From: Methanoculleus sp.
GTDB lineage: Archaea; Halobacteriota; Methanomicrobia; Methanomicrobiales; Methanoculleaceae
Length of the DNA stretch: 64,000 nucleotides
NCBI RefSeq assembly: GCF_030019085.1
Contig: NZ_JASEFJ010000005.1
Location: 1 to 64,000, forward strand
Direction: 5' to 3'
Each line of letters opens with the position of its first letter. The stretch's first letter is position 1. Below are positions 36,759 through 45,730 of the stretch, piece by piece. Both the position numbers and the translations under genes were made by a program. The notes beneath the pieces were generated by a model. It worked only from the letters and a program-made list of their open reading frames with translations, searched no databases and was not told where the DNA came from.

Positions 36759-37117
36759 ACAACGGAGTAGCGGACCCGGTCCTTCAGTTCCTGCTGTTTG
36801 CCCGCGTTCCAGCCTGCCACGTCCTGGAGGTAGCCGGTGACCCTGCTGATCTGCATGACATCGTGGCTCCCGCACTCCGGGCAGACGGCATGACCGCAGA
36901 GCGGGCAGTACTCGATACTCTCAACGATCGAGTGGCGACAATCGCAGTGGTCGAGCGGACACATGATCTCAAGCGACGTCTCGCCACAGTTTGGGCAGGG
37001 CGTCTCGTCCACGACAAGGTGGCAGGTGTGACACTTGTAGCGCCGCTCGGTCTCGGGGATCTTGTTTATATCCCGGTATTCCTCCACCAGTTTGAGTTGT
37101 TCAGGGCTCCAGTTCAT
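36755..37117 (-). CDS. Stand-alone NrdD C-terminal-like protein (zinc site and glycyl-radical-type loop)
   Basis: The product has 120 residues. Several CxxC pairs occur (CHTCH, CPNCG, then CPLCG and CPECG), and the C-terminus has SRVTGYLQDVAGWNAGKQQE. This end matches the zinc-binding tail of anaerobic ribonucleotide reductase NrdD, including the RVxGY loop that carries the radical glycine. The roughly 600-residue catalytic barrel is absent. Such short proteins are often simply labelled anaerobic ribonucleotide reductase. The real role could be a spare radical domain, an assembly factor, or an unrelated zinc protein. It is coupled to cbiZ by a 4-nt overlap, though a functional tie to corrinoids is only a guess. 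Confidence 0.75.
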   Translation of the reverse strand: MNWSPEQLKLVEEYRDINKIPETERRYKCHTCHLVVDETPCPNCGETSLEIMCPLDHCDCRHSIVESIEYCPLCGHAVCPECGSHDVMQISRVTGYLQDVAGWNAGKQQELKDRVRYSVV

Positions 37118-37239
37118 GATATCAGTATCTACGGGAAAATATATAATATAAACCTTAAGATGCGGGCTCGAGGCCGTATCCGCCTCAGATCACTCATAGG
37201 GCTCGTCATATCCCGGAGGGGATCGGATCGGAGAACTCA

Positions 37240-37875
37240 TCATCGGCGGATGCAGGAGAGACGCTCGGCAGCGGCCGCAGGGTCATCTGCCGCGTAGATG
37301 CTCCGGCCCACTATGACCCCATCGACCAGTCCGGCTATCGTATCTAGGTCCCCGCCCTGTGCCCCGACGCCAGGCGAGTAGATCGCCTTCTCGCCCACGA
37401 TCTGCCGGAGCCTGACGACTCTTTCCGGTCTCGTCGCGGGCGCGATAATGCCGTCCGCCCGACAGGCGACGGCAAGTTTCGCGATGCGTTCGGCCACACC
37501 ATCGTGGAAGAACTCGGTTGCCCCCGGATGACTCATCTCGGCGACGATGTATGCTGAGCCGCTGTGGCTGTGCGCCACCTCGATACAGGCCCTTGCTGCA
37601 TCAGATCCCACGAAGCCGTGTGCGATCACGGCATCAAACCCGGCTGAGAAGACCGCCTCGCATATGAGTCGGTTGGTATTCGGGATATCCGCGATCTTGA
37701 AGTCGGCGATGAGCGGGAGGCCAGGGCCGGCGAGGTCTTCAGTGATCGAGAGCCCGGTCGAGAGAACGAGAGGGTATCCGACCTTGATCGCGTCGATGAA
37801 TGGCGCACAGGACTCAGCGATCTTTAATGCCCGTTTTCGGTCAGGAACGTCAAGCGCAAGTATAAGTTCGGTCAT
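37240..37875 (-). CDS. pyrF: Orotidine 5'-phosphate decarboxylase
   Basis: The product has 211 residues. ALDVPDRKRALKIAES leads to DAIKVGYPLVLS and the catalytic segment PLIADFKIADIPNTNRLI, which holds the D-x-K-x2-D triad. SPGVGAQGGD and DGVIVGRSIYAADDPAAAA bind the phosphate. It makes UMP, the last step of pyrimidine synthesis. The ATG at 37875 overlaps the deoxyhypusine synthase stop as ATGA. The longer frame to 37977 is a shadow. Confidence 0.95.
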   Translation of the reverse strand: MTELILALDVPDRKRALKIAESCAPFIDAIKVGYPLVLSTGLSITEDLAGPGLPLIADFKIADIPNTNRLICEAVFSAGFDAVIAHGFVGSDAARACIEVAHSHSGSAYIVAEMSHPGATEFFHDGVAERIAKLAVACRADGIIAPATRPERVVRLRQIVGEKAIYSPGVGAQGGDLDTIAGLVDGVIVGRSIYAADDPAAAAERLSCIRR

Positions 37876-38807
37876 CTCTCCAGCCTCTCCAGGGTAGCGG
37901 CCACAAGCAGCGGCAGGGTGATGGTGGCATCTCCGTATACGGTAACGGCAGTGGCCTCTCCGGTGAGTTTGCCCCACGACCGCGCCTCGTCAAGGGTTGC
38001 CCCCGAGAGACCACCGAGGTCTGGGCGGTCACCCGTGAGCTGCACCGCATAGTCAAACCCGCTCTCGGTCATCAGTTTGCTCTGCAGGATGTAGTTCTTC
38101 GGAACACCGCCACCAACAAGGATCGCTCCGGCCCGTTCGGCTTCAAAGCACCTCTCGAGCATCCCGGACATATCGGAAAACGCGCTGACGGTGACGTTGT
38201 GCGTCTGGGAGAAGAGCCAGTATTGCAGCCCGATCATCGAGTCCTGAATGGCCGGGCAGTAGACCGGCACCCCGGCCTTTGCCGCTTCGGCCAGGATCCC
38301 GCTCTTTAACCTGCTTCCGATCAGGTTGAGGAGATCGGCGATCGAGATGGTCGATCCCTCCGGGAGGGTTGAGTAGACGTCCTGCATGAACTCTTCAAAC
38401 CGGATGAAGGCCTCGTTCGGGAGAAAGATATCGTAGATCCGGTTTACTCCTTCCTCACAGAGTTCGGTATCGGAGACCTGTGCGCTTCCATGGAAATGAT
38501 GGCAGCCGATCGCCTCGATGACGTCGTGTGTCAGGTTTGCCCCGGTCGATACAAGCAGATCGATGTGGCGCTGCCTGATGAGGTCGGCAACGATTCCGCC
38601 CATCCCGCCGGGCACCATGGCACCCGAGAGGCCAAAGAATTTCAACGCCTTATCGTCGCGGAGCATTCGCTCGTAGATGTTGACAGCCTGCCAGAGCGAC
38701 CCACCGTTATAAGCCCCTGCTCTCCCGAGTTCGTCGACGAGTTCGCCGACCGTCATACCGGGGCGCACCCGTGCCTGCTCTACCGCATCCGCGTACCGCG
38801 AGGTCAT
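37872..38807 (-). CDS. Deoxyhypusine synthase
   Basis: The product has 311 residues. It modifies a Lys of translation factor aIF5A with a butylamine group from spermidine, using NAD. Seen are LSGAMVPGGMGGIVADLI, STGANLTHDVIEAIG with its His neighbours, GGGVPKNYI, and ARSWGKLTGEA near residue 285. The last matches the SWGK segment carrying the catalytic Lys of the human enzyme. It is coupled to pyrF by 4-nt overlap. The combination is a genomic pairing and not one pathway. Confidence 0.93.
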   Translation of the reverse strand: MTSRYADAVEQARVRPGMTVGELVDELGRAGAYNGGSLWQAVNIYERMLRDDKALKFFGLSGAMVPGGMGGIVADLIRQRHIDLLVSTGANLTHDVIEAIGCHHFHGSAQVSDTELCEEGVNRIYDIFLPNEAFIRFEEFMQDVYSTLPEGSTISIADLLNLIGSRLKSGILAEAAKAGVPVYCPAIQDSMIGLQYWLFSQTHNVTVSAFSDMSGMLERCFEAERAGAILVGGGVPKNYILQSKLMTESGFDYAVQLTGDRPDLGGLSGATLDEARSWGKLTGEATAVTVYGDATITLPLLVAATLERLER

Positions 38808-39266
38808 GTTTCTGTTACACCAGTCCCTGTAATTCTATGAGATGAGTTGGTGCTAATGCGCAAATAATGGATCGCCATCTCTCACGAATGCGGGTTTACA
38901 AAAATGATGTTTGGGAACCCCGATGGGGCCCCGTTGCCAGACAGGGGATGACTGGTTATATTCGACACGGGATGATCCCACTCGTCCCACCGTGTCGGCT
39001 GCCCGGTATAACCGGACGATCTCGTTAGAGAGCGGACTTTAGGGCCGGAAACGGAAAGAAACCCGGAGGGTTATCTTCGTCCTCCCTCCGTGCATACTCG
39101 ACCGCGAACTTGCACAACCTGCCTCTGAACCCCATTCACCCCGGACAACCGGTGTTGGAATGTAAAGGTCAGGGCAAGTATTACCTTTGCCGCAGATAGT
39201 CGGCACGGGATCACCGGAAGATAAGTTAACTCACAAACATTATAAATCTTTTTTTGTAAAACGCAT
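38808..39266. other. Long intergenic region between deoxyhypusine synthase and tiaS
   Basis: This is about 460 bp without a supported gene. It holds AACCCCGATGGGGCCCCGTT at 38916-38935, shared with 33367-33386. It also holds a CGACACGG...CCGTGTCG inverted repeat around 38963-38999. An AT-rich patch near 39238-39262 lies just beyond the tiaS stop. The promoter of the deoxyhypusine synthase operon must lie at the left end. No tRNA or other known RNA was recognised. Confidence 0.4.
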
Positions 39267-40547
39267 TTAGTTTACCTGTGATGAGGGCGTGTCGTATTCA
39301 CGAATCGATTGACGCAAATCCTCTTCCCATTGAGGAATACCGCGCACCAGTGGGCGTGCCAGGTGCCGGCGGGCGGATGGAGGAACTTCATACCATCCGG
39401 GCCTCATCTGACGCTCGATACGCTCTATCCCGGCTTCGCGGCTGCGCTCACTGCAGGTCCTGCACTTGTAACCCTTCCCGGTTCCGGCAGAAGTCATCCG
39501 TTTTCCGCATGCAGGGCATACAGGGGGGCGGACCCGGACGGCGTCAGCAAGGCATGCGACGCCGATCTTCTCCAGGTTCAGGCTCCCGCCCTTGTAGCTC
39601 CCGGTCGCCACGACGATGTCGCCGGGGAGGAGCGCCCTCACAACGTCCCGGAACCCTTTTGTCGGTTCGTAGGCCATGCAACGGACTTCAGCACCGTTAT
39701 TCTCAAGGATGATCGAGACATGACCGCCCCGTCCGGTTTTTGGACTGCCGATGACCCGCCCGCCTACCATGTATGACCGACCCTCACGCAGGGTTCCGAT
39801 CGATCCGGGGATCAGGTGAGCATCTGTTCCCTGGTTGGTGACATAGACCTGTTCGAAGGCCGACTCCTCAGAGCGGACGAAAGAACGCGCCATCTCGACC
39901 CAGGCCGGACTCTCGCCGCGGATACCAAATAGAACCGGGTCGGGTGTATGGGGCACGCCGACCACCACACCGTTCTCCTGGTCAACCGTGTCCCAGGTGT
40001 GTGGATATGTCATCTCCTCGGCGCGAAAGAGACTTCTCGCGTCCACATGGCGTGGAGTGCCCCACACCCCCCGCTTCCGGTATGCAAGTAGTTCATAGGT
40101 TTTATCCGGAAACTCGCTTGCAATCGCCGCTGTGGCACCGATCAGCCCGCGCCGGTTTTTGTAGCCGCGGTACAGCGCTCCTGTTGCTTCAAGGAGACGA
40201 ACCGCTTCGTCCACGGTGCAGAAGTCCCTGAGCGCCGCGTAGTAAAATTCAGGTGGTGGTCTGGCAGGGGAGACCACCAAACCGGGATTGGTCATGGGGT
40301 TGTCGAACTCTGCGAGTTCTTCCACACATCTGGCGACGAGGTCGAATGCCGCCTCAAGATCGCCAACGGCCTCGATACATATCGCAGCATTACCCCGTGT
40401 CTTGTGGATGACGTTTGGGTTCAGTCTGACAAGCCTTGTATCGACGACACGGATACCGGCGTGCTCCAGTCGCCGCACCAGCACCGCCCCGATGTATGTG
40501 GTGCACATCCCTGCAGGGGAGTCCGTGTCGTCGATCCCGATCCACAT
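39267..40547 (-). CDS. tiaS: tRNA(Ile2) 2-agmatinylcytidine synthetase TiaS
   Basis: The product has 426 residues. It attaches agmatine to C34 of tRNA-Ile so that the CAU anticodon reads AUA. The N-terminal WIGIDDTDSPAGMCTTYIGA and RLVRLNPNVIHKTRGNAA are the family kinase-like core. PARPPPEFYYAALRDFCTVDEA follows, then an OB-fold (VGGRVIGSPKTGRGGHVSII). A zinc ribbon (CPACGKRMTSAGTGKGYKCRTC) binds the tRNA end. All expected domains are present. It is divergent from the regulator gene next to the thermosome. Confidence 0.95.
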   Translation of the reverse strand: MWIGIDDTDSPAGMCTTYIGAVLVRRLEHAGIRVVDTRLVRLNPNVIHKTRGNAAICIEAVGDLEAAFDLVARCVEELAEFDNPMTNPGLVVSPARPPPEFYYAALRDFCTVDEAVRLLEATGALYRGYKNRRGLIGATAAIASEFPDKTYELLAYRKRGVWGTPRHVDARSLFRAEEMTYPHTWDTVDQENGVVVGVPHTPDPVLFGIRGESPAWVEMARSFVRSEESAFEQVYVTNQGTDAHLIPGSIGTLREGRSYMVGGRVIGSPKTGRGGHVSIILENNGAEVRCMAYEPTKGFRDVVRALLPGDIVVATGSYKGGSLNLEKIGVACLADAVRVRPPVCPACGKRMTSAGTGKGYKCRTCSERSREAGIERIERQMRPGWYEVPPSARRHLARPLVRGIPQWEEDLRQSIREYDTPSSQVN

Positions 40548-40595
40548 AACCCTATAGTTTATATTACTCTCTGACTATATCGATTCTTAGTGGTC

Positions 40596-41510
40596 ATGTC
40601 ACAGGATCGCCTTTCTCAGATGGTCATCAGCATCATGCTACTTGCTGGCTTCGACGTCTCGGAGCGGTGTAACATCCGCCCGCGGAGTTTTGACCTTATC
40701 GCAAAAAAAGGCGACACCCTCGTAACCATCAAGGTGGTCTCCCACATTGATAGCATAACCGCCGATATAGCCTGGGATCTTAACCTGATCGCCAGGTACC
40801 TGGAGGCCACCCCCCTCATCATCGGTGAACGGGCGCGTGATACCGACCTGGAGCGTGGCGTCGTCTACATCCGTTATGGGCTTTTTGCCATCAGCCCCGA
40901 GACGTTGTATGATTACTTTGTGGAAGGAAACTCGCCGATGGTCTACGCTTCTCCCGGTGGCCTATACGTGAAGATCAAGGGTGATCTGCTCCGGGAGATG
41001 CGGGAGCGTTCCGGGATGTCGCTTTGGGACCTCGCCTCGCACCTCGGTGTCTCCCGCAGGACGATCAGTAAGTACGAGAGCGGGATGGGCACCACCCTTG
41101 AGGTCGCCATCAAACTCGAAGAGGTCTTCAACGCCCCTCTTGTGGAGACGATCGATCTCATTGGCTGTCACTCGCCGGAACCCATGAGACCTCCAGAGAC
41201 CAGACCCGGGGATATACTCTCCGATCTCGAGCGTATCGGGATGGAGATTTACGCAATGCGGCAGGCGCCGTTCCAGGCACTTGCGCTTTTTAACAAGCAT
41301 ACGATCCTGACAGCGTATGGCACTTCCCAGAAGGTCATGAAGCGCGCTTCCTTCATAGGCAACATATCCAGGCTCACGGAGACATCTGCGGTATGTATTG
41401 CTACGGATTATAAAAAGCAGAAAAAAATCGGGAAGACGCTTCTTATTGGAGAGGAGCCACTCCATAACCTGAAGGACGGTTCCGAACTTATAGATCTTAT
41501 AAACGAATGA
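40596..41510 (+). CDS. Archaeal XRE-type regulator with nuclease-fold-like N-terminal domain
   Basis: The product has 304 residues from the ATG; GTG two codons earlier is also possible. Residues 1-100 have the pattern [20 protein letters not shown], reminiscent of a PD-(D/E)XK fold whose acidic residue before the Lys is lost. Residues 125-185 are an XRE helix-turn-helix ([29 protein letters not shown]). The C-terminal 100 residues are a family domain without known motifs. Proteins of this layout are conserved in euryarchaea as putative transcription regulators. It lies 57 bp upstream of the thermosome gene on the same strand, so chaperonin control is a reasonable but untested guess. Confidence 0.82.
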   Translation: MSQDRLSQMVISIMLLAGFDVSERCNIRPRSFDLIAKKGDTLVTIKVVSHIDSITADIAWDLNLIARYLEATPLIIGERARDTDLERGVVYIRYGLFAISPETLYDYFVEGNSPMVYASPGGLYVKIKGDLLREMRERSGMSLWDLASHLGVSRRTISKYESGMGTTLEVAIKLEEVFNAPLVETIDLIGCHSPEPMRPPETRPGDILSDLERIGMEIYAMRQAPFQALALFNKHTILTAYGTSQKVMKRASFIGNISRLTETSAVCIATDYKKQKKIGKTLLIGEEPLHNLKDGSELIDLINE

Positions 41511-41515
41511 ATAAG

Positions 41516-41523
41516 TTTATATA
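41516..41523 (+). promoter_or_regulatory. TATA box of the thermosome gene
   Basis: TTTATATA lies about 45 nt before the ATG at 41568. Expected start of transcription is near 41545, giving a short leader. It immediately follows the stop codon of the regulator gene, so the thermosome has its own promoter. Confidence 0.7.
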
Positions 41524-41567
41524 GAACTACAAACCTACCTTTGTATCGCTTAATAACGGTGATACCC

Positions 41568-43217
41568 ATGTCAAGTCTTGGAGGACAACCAATCCTGATT
41601 CTGAAAGAAGGTAGCCAGCGTACCCGTGGTCGTGACGCACAGGCAGCCAACATAGCAGCTGCAAAGGCTGTAGCAAACGCTGTAAGGACGACACTCGGGC
41701 CGAAGGGTATGGACAAGATGCTTGTTGACACAATCGGCGACGTCGTCATTACAAACGACGGTGTGACCATCCTGAAAGAGATGGATATCGAGCACCCCGC
41801 CGCGAAGATGATGGTTGAGATCGCCAAGACCCAGGACGACGAGGTCGGCGATGGCACAACAACCGCAGTGGTGATCGCTGGCGAACTCCTGAAGTATGCC
41901 GAGGATCTCCTTGAGCAGGATGTGCACCCCACGGTCATTGCACATGGCTATCGCATGGCCGCGGATAAAGCAAATGAGATCCTTGAGGGGATCGCCGTCG
42001 CCGTCAAACCCAACGACCTTGAGTTGCTCCGAAAGATTGCCGACACCGCGATGACCGGCAAGGGCGCTGAGGCCGCGAAAGATAAACTGACCGAGCTCGT
42101 TGTCAAAGCGATCACGATGGTCGCCGAAGAGGACGGCACCGTTGACACCGATTTTGTGAAGGTTGAGAAGAGAGTCGGTGGCTCTATCGAGGACTCCGAG
42201 ATCGTTGAGGGCATGATCATCGACAAGGAGCGTGTGCACCCTGCCATGCCTCGTGTCGTCAAGAACGCGAAGATTCTGCTCTTGAACGCCGCTGTTGAGT
42301 TCAAGAAGACCGAGGTTGACGCTGAGATCAGCATCACGAGCCCCGACCAGCTCCAGATGTTCCTCGATGAGGAGGAGCGGATGATCAAGGGCATCGTCGA
42401 CAAGATCGTTGCAAGTGGTGCAAACGTCCTCTTCTGCCAGAAAGGCATCGACGACATAGCCCAGCACTATCTGGCAAAGGCCGGGATCCTTGCCGTACGC
42501 CGTGTAAAGAAGAGTGACATGGAGAAACTCGCACGCGCCACCGGAGCCTCGATCGTCAGTTCCATCGATGCTATCGCCCCAGAAGAGCTCGGTAAGGCAG
42601 GCACCGTTGAGGAGAAGAAGGTCTCCGGCGAGGAGATGATCTTCGTCACCGAGTGTGATAACCCGAAGGCCGTCTCGATCATCATCCGCGGCGGCACCGA
42701 GCACGTTGTTGATGAGCTCGACCGGGCCATGGAGGATGCCATCCGGGTTGTAAGTGTTGCTATCGAGGACAAGAAATTTGTTGCCGGTGGCGGTGCACCC
42801 GAGATCGAGCTATCGCTGCGGCTTCGTGACTACGCTGCCAGCGTTGGTGGGCGTGCTCAGCTCGCCATTGAGGCGTTTGCAAACGCGCTTGAGATCATCC
42901 CGCGAACCCTTGCCGAGAACGCGGGTCTCGATCCGATCGATATGCTCGTCACCCTCCGTGCAGCCCACGAGCAGGGTGGAGCTGACGGGAAATACATGGG
43001 TCTTGACGTCTTCAAGGCCACTGCCGGGAACATGCTCGAGGCCGGGGTCGTTGAACCTCTCCGGGTGAAGACCCAGGCGGTTGCGAGCGCCGCTGAGGCC
43101 GCTATCATGATCCTCCGGATTGATGATGTCATCGCCGCGGCCAGGTCTGCCGCACCACAACAGGGTGGACCGGGCATGGACGAGATGGGCGGCATGGGCG
43201 GCATGCCACCGATGTAA
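41568..43217 (+). CDS. thsA: Thermosome subunit (group II chaperonin)
   Basis: The product has 549 residues. It is an ATP-driven protein-folding ring subunit of the cytosol. The ATP-binding region has [31 protein letters not shown] and [15 protein letters not shown] with its Asp. The apical domain and [19 protein letters not shown] follow, and the C-terminus is the usual Gly-Met tail (GGMGGMPPM). The ATG at 41568 opens [15 protein letters not shown], the normal family start. Codon choice looks strongly biased, consistent with high expression. The upstream neighbour is an XRE-type regulator. Confidence 0.97.
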   Translation: MSSLGGQPILILKEGSQRTRGRDAQAANIAAAKAVANAVRTTLGPKGMDKMLVDTIGDVVITNDGVTILKEMDIEHPAAKMMVEIAKTQDDEVGDGTTTAVVIAGELLKYAEDLLEQDVHPTVIAHGYRMAADKANEILEGIAVAVKPNDLELLRKIADTAMTGKGAEAAKDKLTELVVKAITMVAEEDGTVDTDFVKVEKRVGGSIEDSEIVEGMIIDKERVHPAMPRVVKNAKILLLNAAVEFKKTEVDAEISITSPDQLQMFLDEEERMIKGIVDKIVASGANVLFCQKGIDDIAQHYLAKAGILAVRRVKKSDMEKLARATGASIVSSIDAIAPEELGKAGTVEEKKVSGEEMIFVTECDNPKAVSIIIRGGTEHVVDELDRAMEDAIRVVSVAIEDKKFVAGGGAPEIELSLRLRDYAASVGGRAQLAIEAFANALEIIPRTLAENAGLDPIDMLVTLRAAHEQGGADGKYMGLDVFKATAGNMLEAGVVEPLRVKTQAVASAAEAAIMILRIDDVIAAARSAAPQQGGPGMDEMGGMGGMPPM

Positions 43218-43433
43218 GATTGCCCGTCGTCAGACAGGAATCCAACAACCTGCGGGGTCTCTGGCCATGAGGCCCGGGGCCACATTTTTTGTTCTAACCC
43301 GTGTATAGGGAGTCCGCCACTCCTTGCGTGATTGCAGATAGCAGCAGGGAGGTAAGGCGTGTGAAAAAGATTGGATCAGGTAATTTGTGGCACGGCAGCC
43401 CGTTCCACGGCGTGGGTTGATGGGGCCCCGATT

Positions 43434-43643
43434 TCAGTCGGGGGCGGTTGATCCGATGATCTCCTGAACCCGGCCTACCCTGCCGTCCCTTAGCCTGACC
43501 TTGATCCCGTGAGGGTGAAAGGAAGAGTTTGTCAGGATCTCGGCGACAACGCCGCGGGTGCGCTTCCCGGTGCGCTGGTCGCATTTTAACACTATCTCTA
43601 CCGTCATCCCCGGGCTGATGGCGGCGCGGTTCTGTCCGTTCAT
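43434..43643 (-). CDS. YwbE family protein (DUF2196)
   Basis: The product has 69 residues from the MNGQNRAAISPGMTVEIVLK start. A longer frame to 43688 overlaps lysS and is rejected. SFHPHGIKVRLRDGRVGRVQ is the conserved family core. The fold is probably a small beta barrel; the role is unknown. It sits 22 bp after lysS on the same strand and may be cotranscribed. A GGGGCCCCG and CCCCGA/TCGGGG hairpin overlaps its 3' end. Confidence 0.85.
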   Translation of the reverse strand: MNGQNRAAISPGMTVEIVLKCDQRTGKRTRGVVAEILTNSSFHPHGIKVRLRDGRVGRVQEIIGSTAPD

Positions 43644-43665
43644 GGCCTGAAATGTGCGGGAGAGG

Positions 43666-45192
43666 TCACGCCTCTCTGCCGTCCTCATCCGAATCCTGAC
43701 CGTTCTGTCCCGGTGCTGTGTTCCTCATCTGCGGGAAGAGGAGTATCTCTTTGATGGAGTCCTTACCGGTGAGGAGCATCACCAGGCGATCGATACCGAT
43801 ACCGACGCCTCCTGTCGGGGGCATTCCGTAACCCAGGGCGTTGATGAAGTCGTAATCGATCATCTGCGCCTCCAGGTCGCCCAGACGCCGCCTTGCATCC
43901 TGCTGTTCGAGCCTTTCTTTCTGGTCAATGGGATCGTTCAACTCCGAGAAGCCGTTCGCCATCTCCATTCCGGCGATGAAGAGTTCAAACCTTTCCGTCA
44001 ACCCCTCTTTCTCTCGATGTTTCTTTGCAAGCGGGGAGTTTTCGATAGGGAAGTCGTAGACAAATGTCGGCTGGATAAGTTTTTTCTCGGCGAAATGCTC
44101 AAAGAAGAGAGCAAGGAACTCGCCCCTGGTTGTGGTCTCCTCAAAGCCTTCGACTCCGTGGTCCCTGGCAAAACTGCGAAGTTCTTCGAGGCTGCGGTCA
44201 TAGATGTCAATCCCGGCGTATTCGCGGACTGCCTCCTCCATCGAGATGCGGCGCCATGGGTGGGAGAAGTCCAGGTCGTGCCCTGCAAAAGTGCATGCGG
44301 GTCTGCCGTGTAACTGCCCGACGAGATAGGATATGATCTCCTCGGTGAGGTTCATCATGTCGTTGTAATCACGGTAGGCCTCGTAGATCTCCACCATCGT
44401 GAACTCCGGGTTGTGGTTGGTGTCGATGTCCTCGTTCCTGAAGTTCTTGGCGATCTCAAAGACTTTGTCGAACCCGCCGACTACCAGGCGCTTAAGGTAG
44501 AGTTCCGGCGCTATCCGGAGGTAGAACTTCTGTTCGAGATAGTTGTGATAGGTGATGAACGGCCGGGCGTTGGCACCGCCGTAGATCGGTTGCAGTGTTG
44601 GCGTCTCGAACTCCAGGTAGTCGCGCTCGAAGAGATACTGGCGCAGGAGGGATATGATCCTGCTCCGCGTCCGGAATACTCTGCAGGTCTCCTCGTTCAT
44701 GATCAGGTCGAGGTATCGCTGTCTATAACGGGCCTCGACGTTCTTGAGCCCATGGAACTTTTCAGGCAGAGGGCAGAGCGATTTGGCGAGGAGTTCGAAA
44801 CGGTCAACCCAGATCGTGAGTTCACCCATCTTTGTCCGGAAGGGGTGGCCGACGACGCCTATAATGTCCCCGGCATCGATGTACTGTCGAAAGAAGTCAA
44901 ATTGTTCCTCTCCAAGGTCGTTCTTACGGAGATAGATCTGTATCCTGCCGCCAGCGTCTCCTATATCTGCAAAGATTGTCTTTCCATGCTGGCGCATGAC
45001 GTAAACGCGGCCGGCTGTTCTGACCTCCTCTTCGCTCTTTTCGTGTCCGATTTCGGTGAATCGTTCATTGATTTCGGAGATGCTGTCTCTGCGGTCGAAG
45101 GTGTAGGGATAGACCGTTACCCCACGATCTCGCAGTTCCCGTACCTTCTCGATCTTTGTCTCCTCAAAACAGAGGCGTTCTCTATCGCTCAT
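43666..45192 (-). CDS. lysS: Lysyl-tRNA synthetase, class II
   Basis: The product has 508 residues. The N-terminal OB-fold (VRTAGRVYVMRQHGKTIFADI) binds the anticodon. The catalytic domain has class II motif 1 around RSRIISLLRQYLFERDYLEFETP, motif 2 FRNEDIDTNHNPEFTMVEIYEA, and motif 3 GGVGIGIDRLVMLLTGK. This is the bacterial-type class II enzyme; many methanogens use class I instead or also have it. No class I gene is in the window. A TATA-like TTATATAAAA on its strand at 45291-45300 gives a leader near 75 nt. Confidence 0.97.
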   Translation of the reverse strand: MSDRERLCFEETKIEKVRELRDRGVTVYPYTFDRRDSISEINERFTEIGHEKSEEEVRTAGRVYVMRQHGKTIFADIGDAGGRIQIYLRKNDLGEEQFDFFRQYIDAGDIIGVVGHPFRTKMGELTIWVDRFELLAKSLCPLPEKFHGLKNVEARYRQRYLDLIMNEETCRVFRTRSRIISLLRQYLFERDYLEFETPTLQPIYGGANARPFITYHNYLEQKFYLRIAPELYLKRLVVGGFDKVFEIAKNFRNEDIDTNHNPEFTMVEIYEAYRDYNDMMNLTEEIISYLVGQLHGRPACTFAGHDLDFSHPWRRISMEEAVREYAGIDIYDRSLEELRSFARDHGVEGFEETTTRGEFLALFFEHFAEKKLIQPTFVYDFPIENSPLAKKHREKEGLTERFELFIAGMEMANGFSELNDPIDQKERLEQQDARRRLGDLEAQMIDYDFINALGYGMPPTGGVGIGIDRLVMLLTGKDSIKEILLFPQMRNTAPGQNGQDSDEDGREA

Positions 45193-45730
45193 AATGTAGT
45201 TCGCTCCATTCGTCCCGCAGCCCTGAACCTGGCTGGAAATCCTGGTTAGACGCCGTTCCGGCGAATCCTGGTCGCACGTCTGCCGGGGAGTTTTATATAA
45301 TGTTCTTTTCTGCTGGTATTAATTTTGAGGAGCTGGCCGGGTCCGGTATGAGCGTGGTGTGGGAACCTCGCCTCTCTTTCAAATTGCGTCGAGAGCGCCC
45401 TGTGGATTCTGGACGACGGTGGGGGAAAAACAGGAGGTGATATTAGAGACCCGGAACGCCAGTGGGTCTTTCAGTTTACCAGCCGGAGGGTAGTTTTCCT
45501 CCTCCGGGAAGGGTTCTGACGTCCAGGGGCGCTCCCTCCAGTTCGTCGCGCTACAGCGTCCTCGGTCAGTGCATATAAGTCGCCACCATTTTCCCGGTAA
45601 GGTCACCCATGCTCTCGAATCGAACGCCCGCTCCTCCTCACATCATCGAGCCTGTCGTAAGCTAGACGGGCGGGGCGGGCAAAACTCAATACATAAGAAG
45701 GTTATACGAGCTATCGGCAATAGTGAGGGC
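45193..45730. other. Long divergent intergenic region between lysS and the glycosylase gene
   Basis: This is about 540 bp. The lysS promoter candidate TTTTATATAA is at 45291-45300 (minus strand use). A stable hairpin CCGGAGG...CCTCCGG lies at 45483-45507. A second TATA-like CATATAAG is near 45572. A minus-strand 75-codon frame at 45379-45606 ends QNPQGALDAI and has no recognised domain. A short non-coding RNA around the hairpin is possible but not supported by a known family. Confidence 0.4.

Noticed and set aside
41571-42704. 377-codon minus-strand frame opposite the thermosome
   Set aside because: Shadow of a strongly expressed gene; no recognisable protein feature.
45379-45606. 75-codon minus-strand frame ending QNPQGALDAI
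   Set aside because: No domain, weak start context; kept only as part of the intergenic description.
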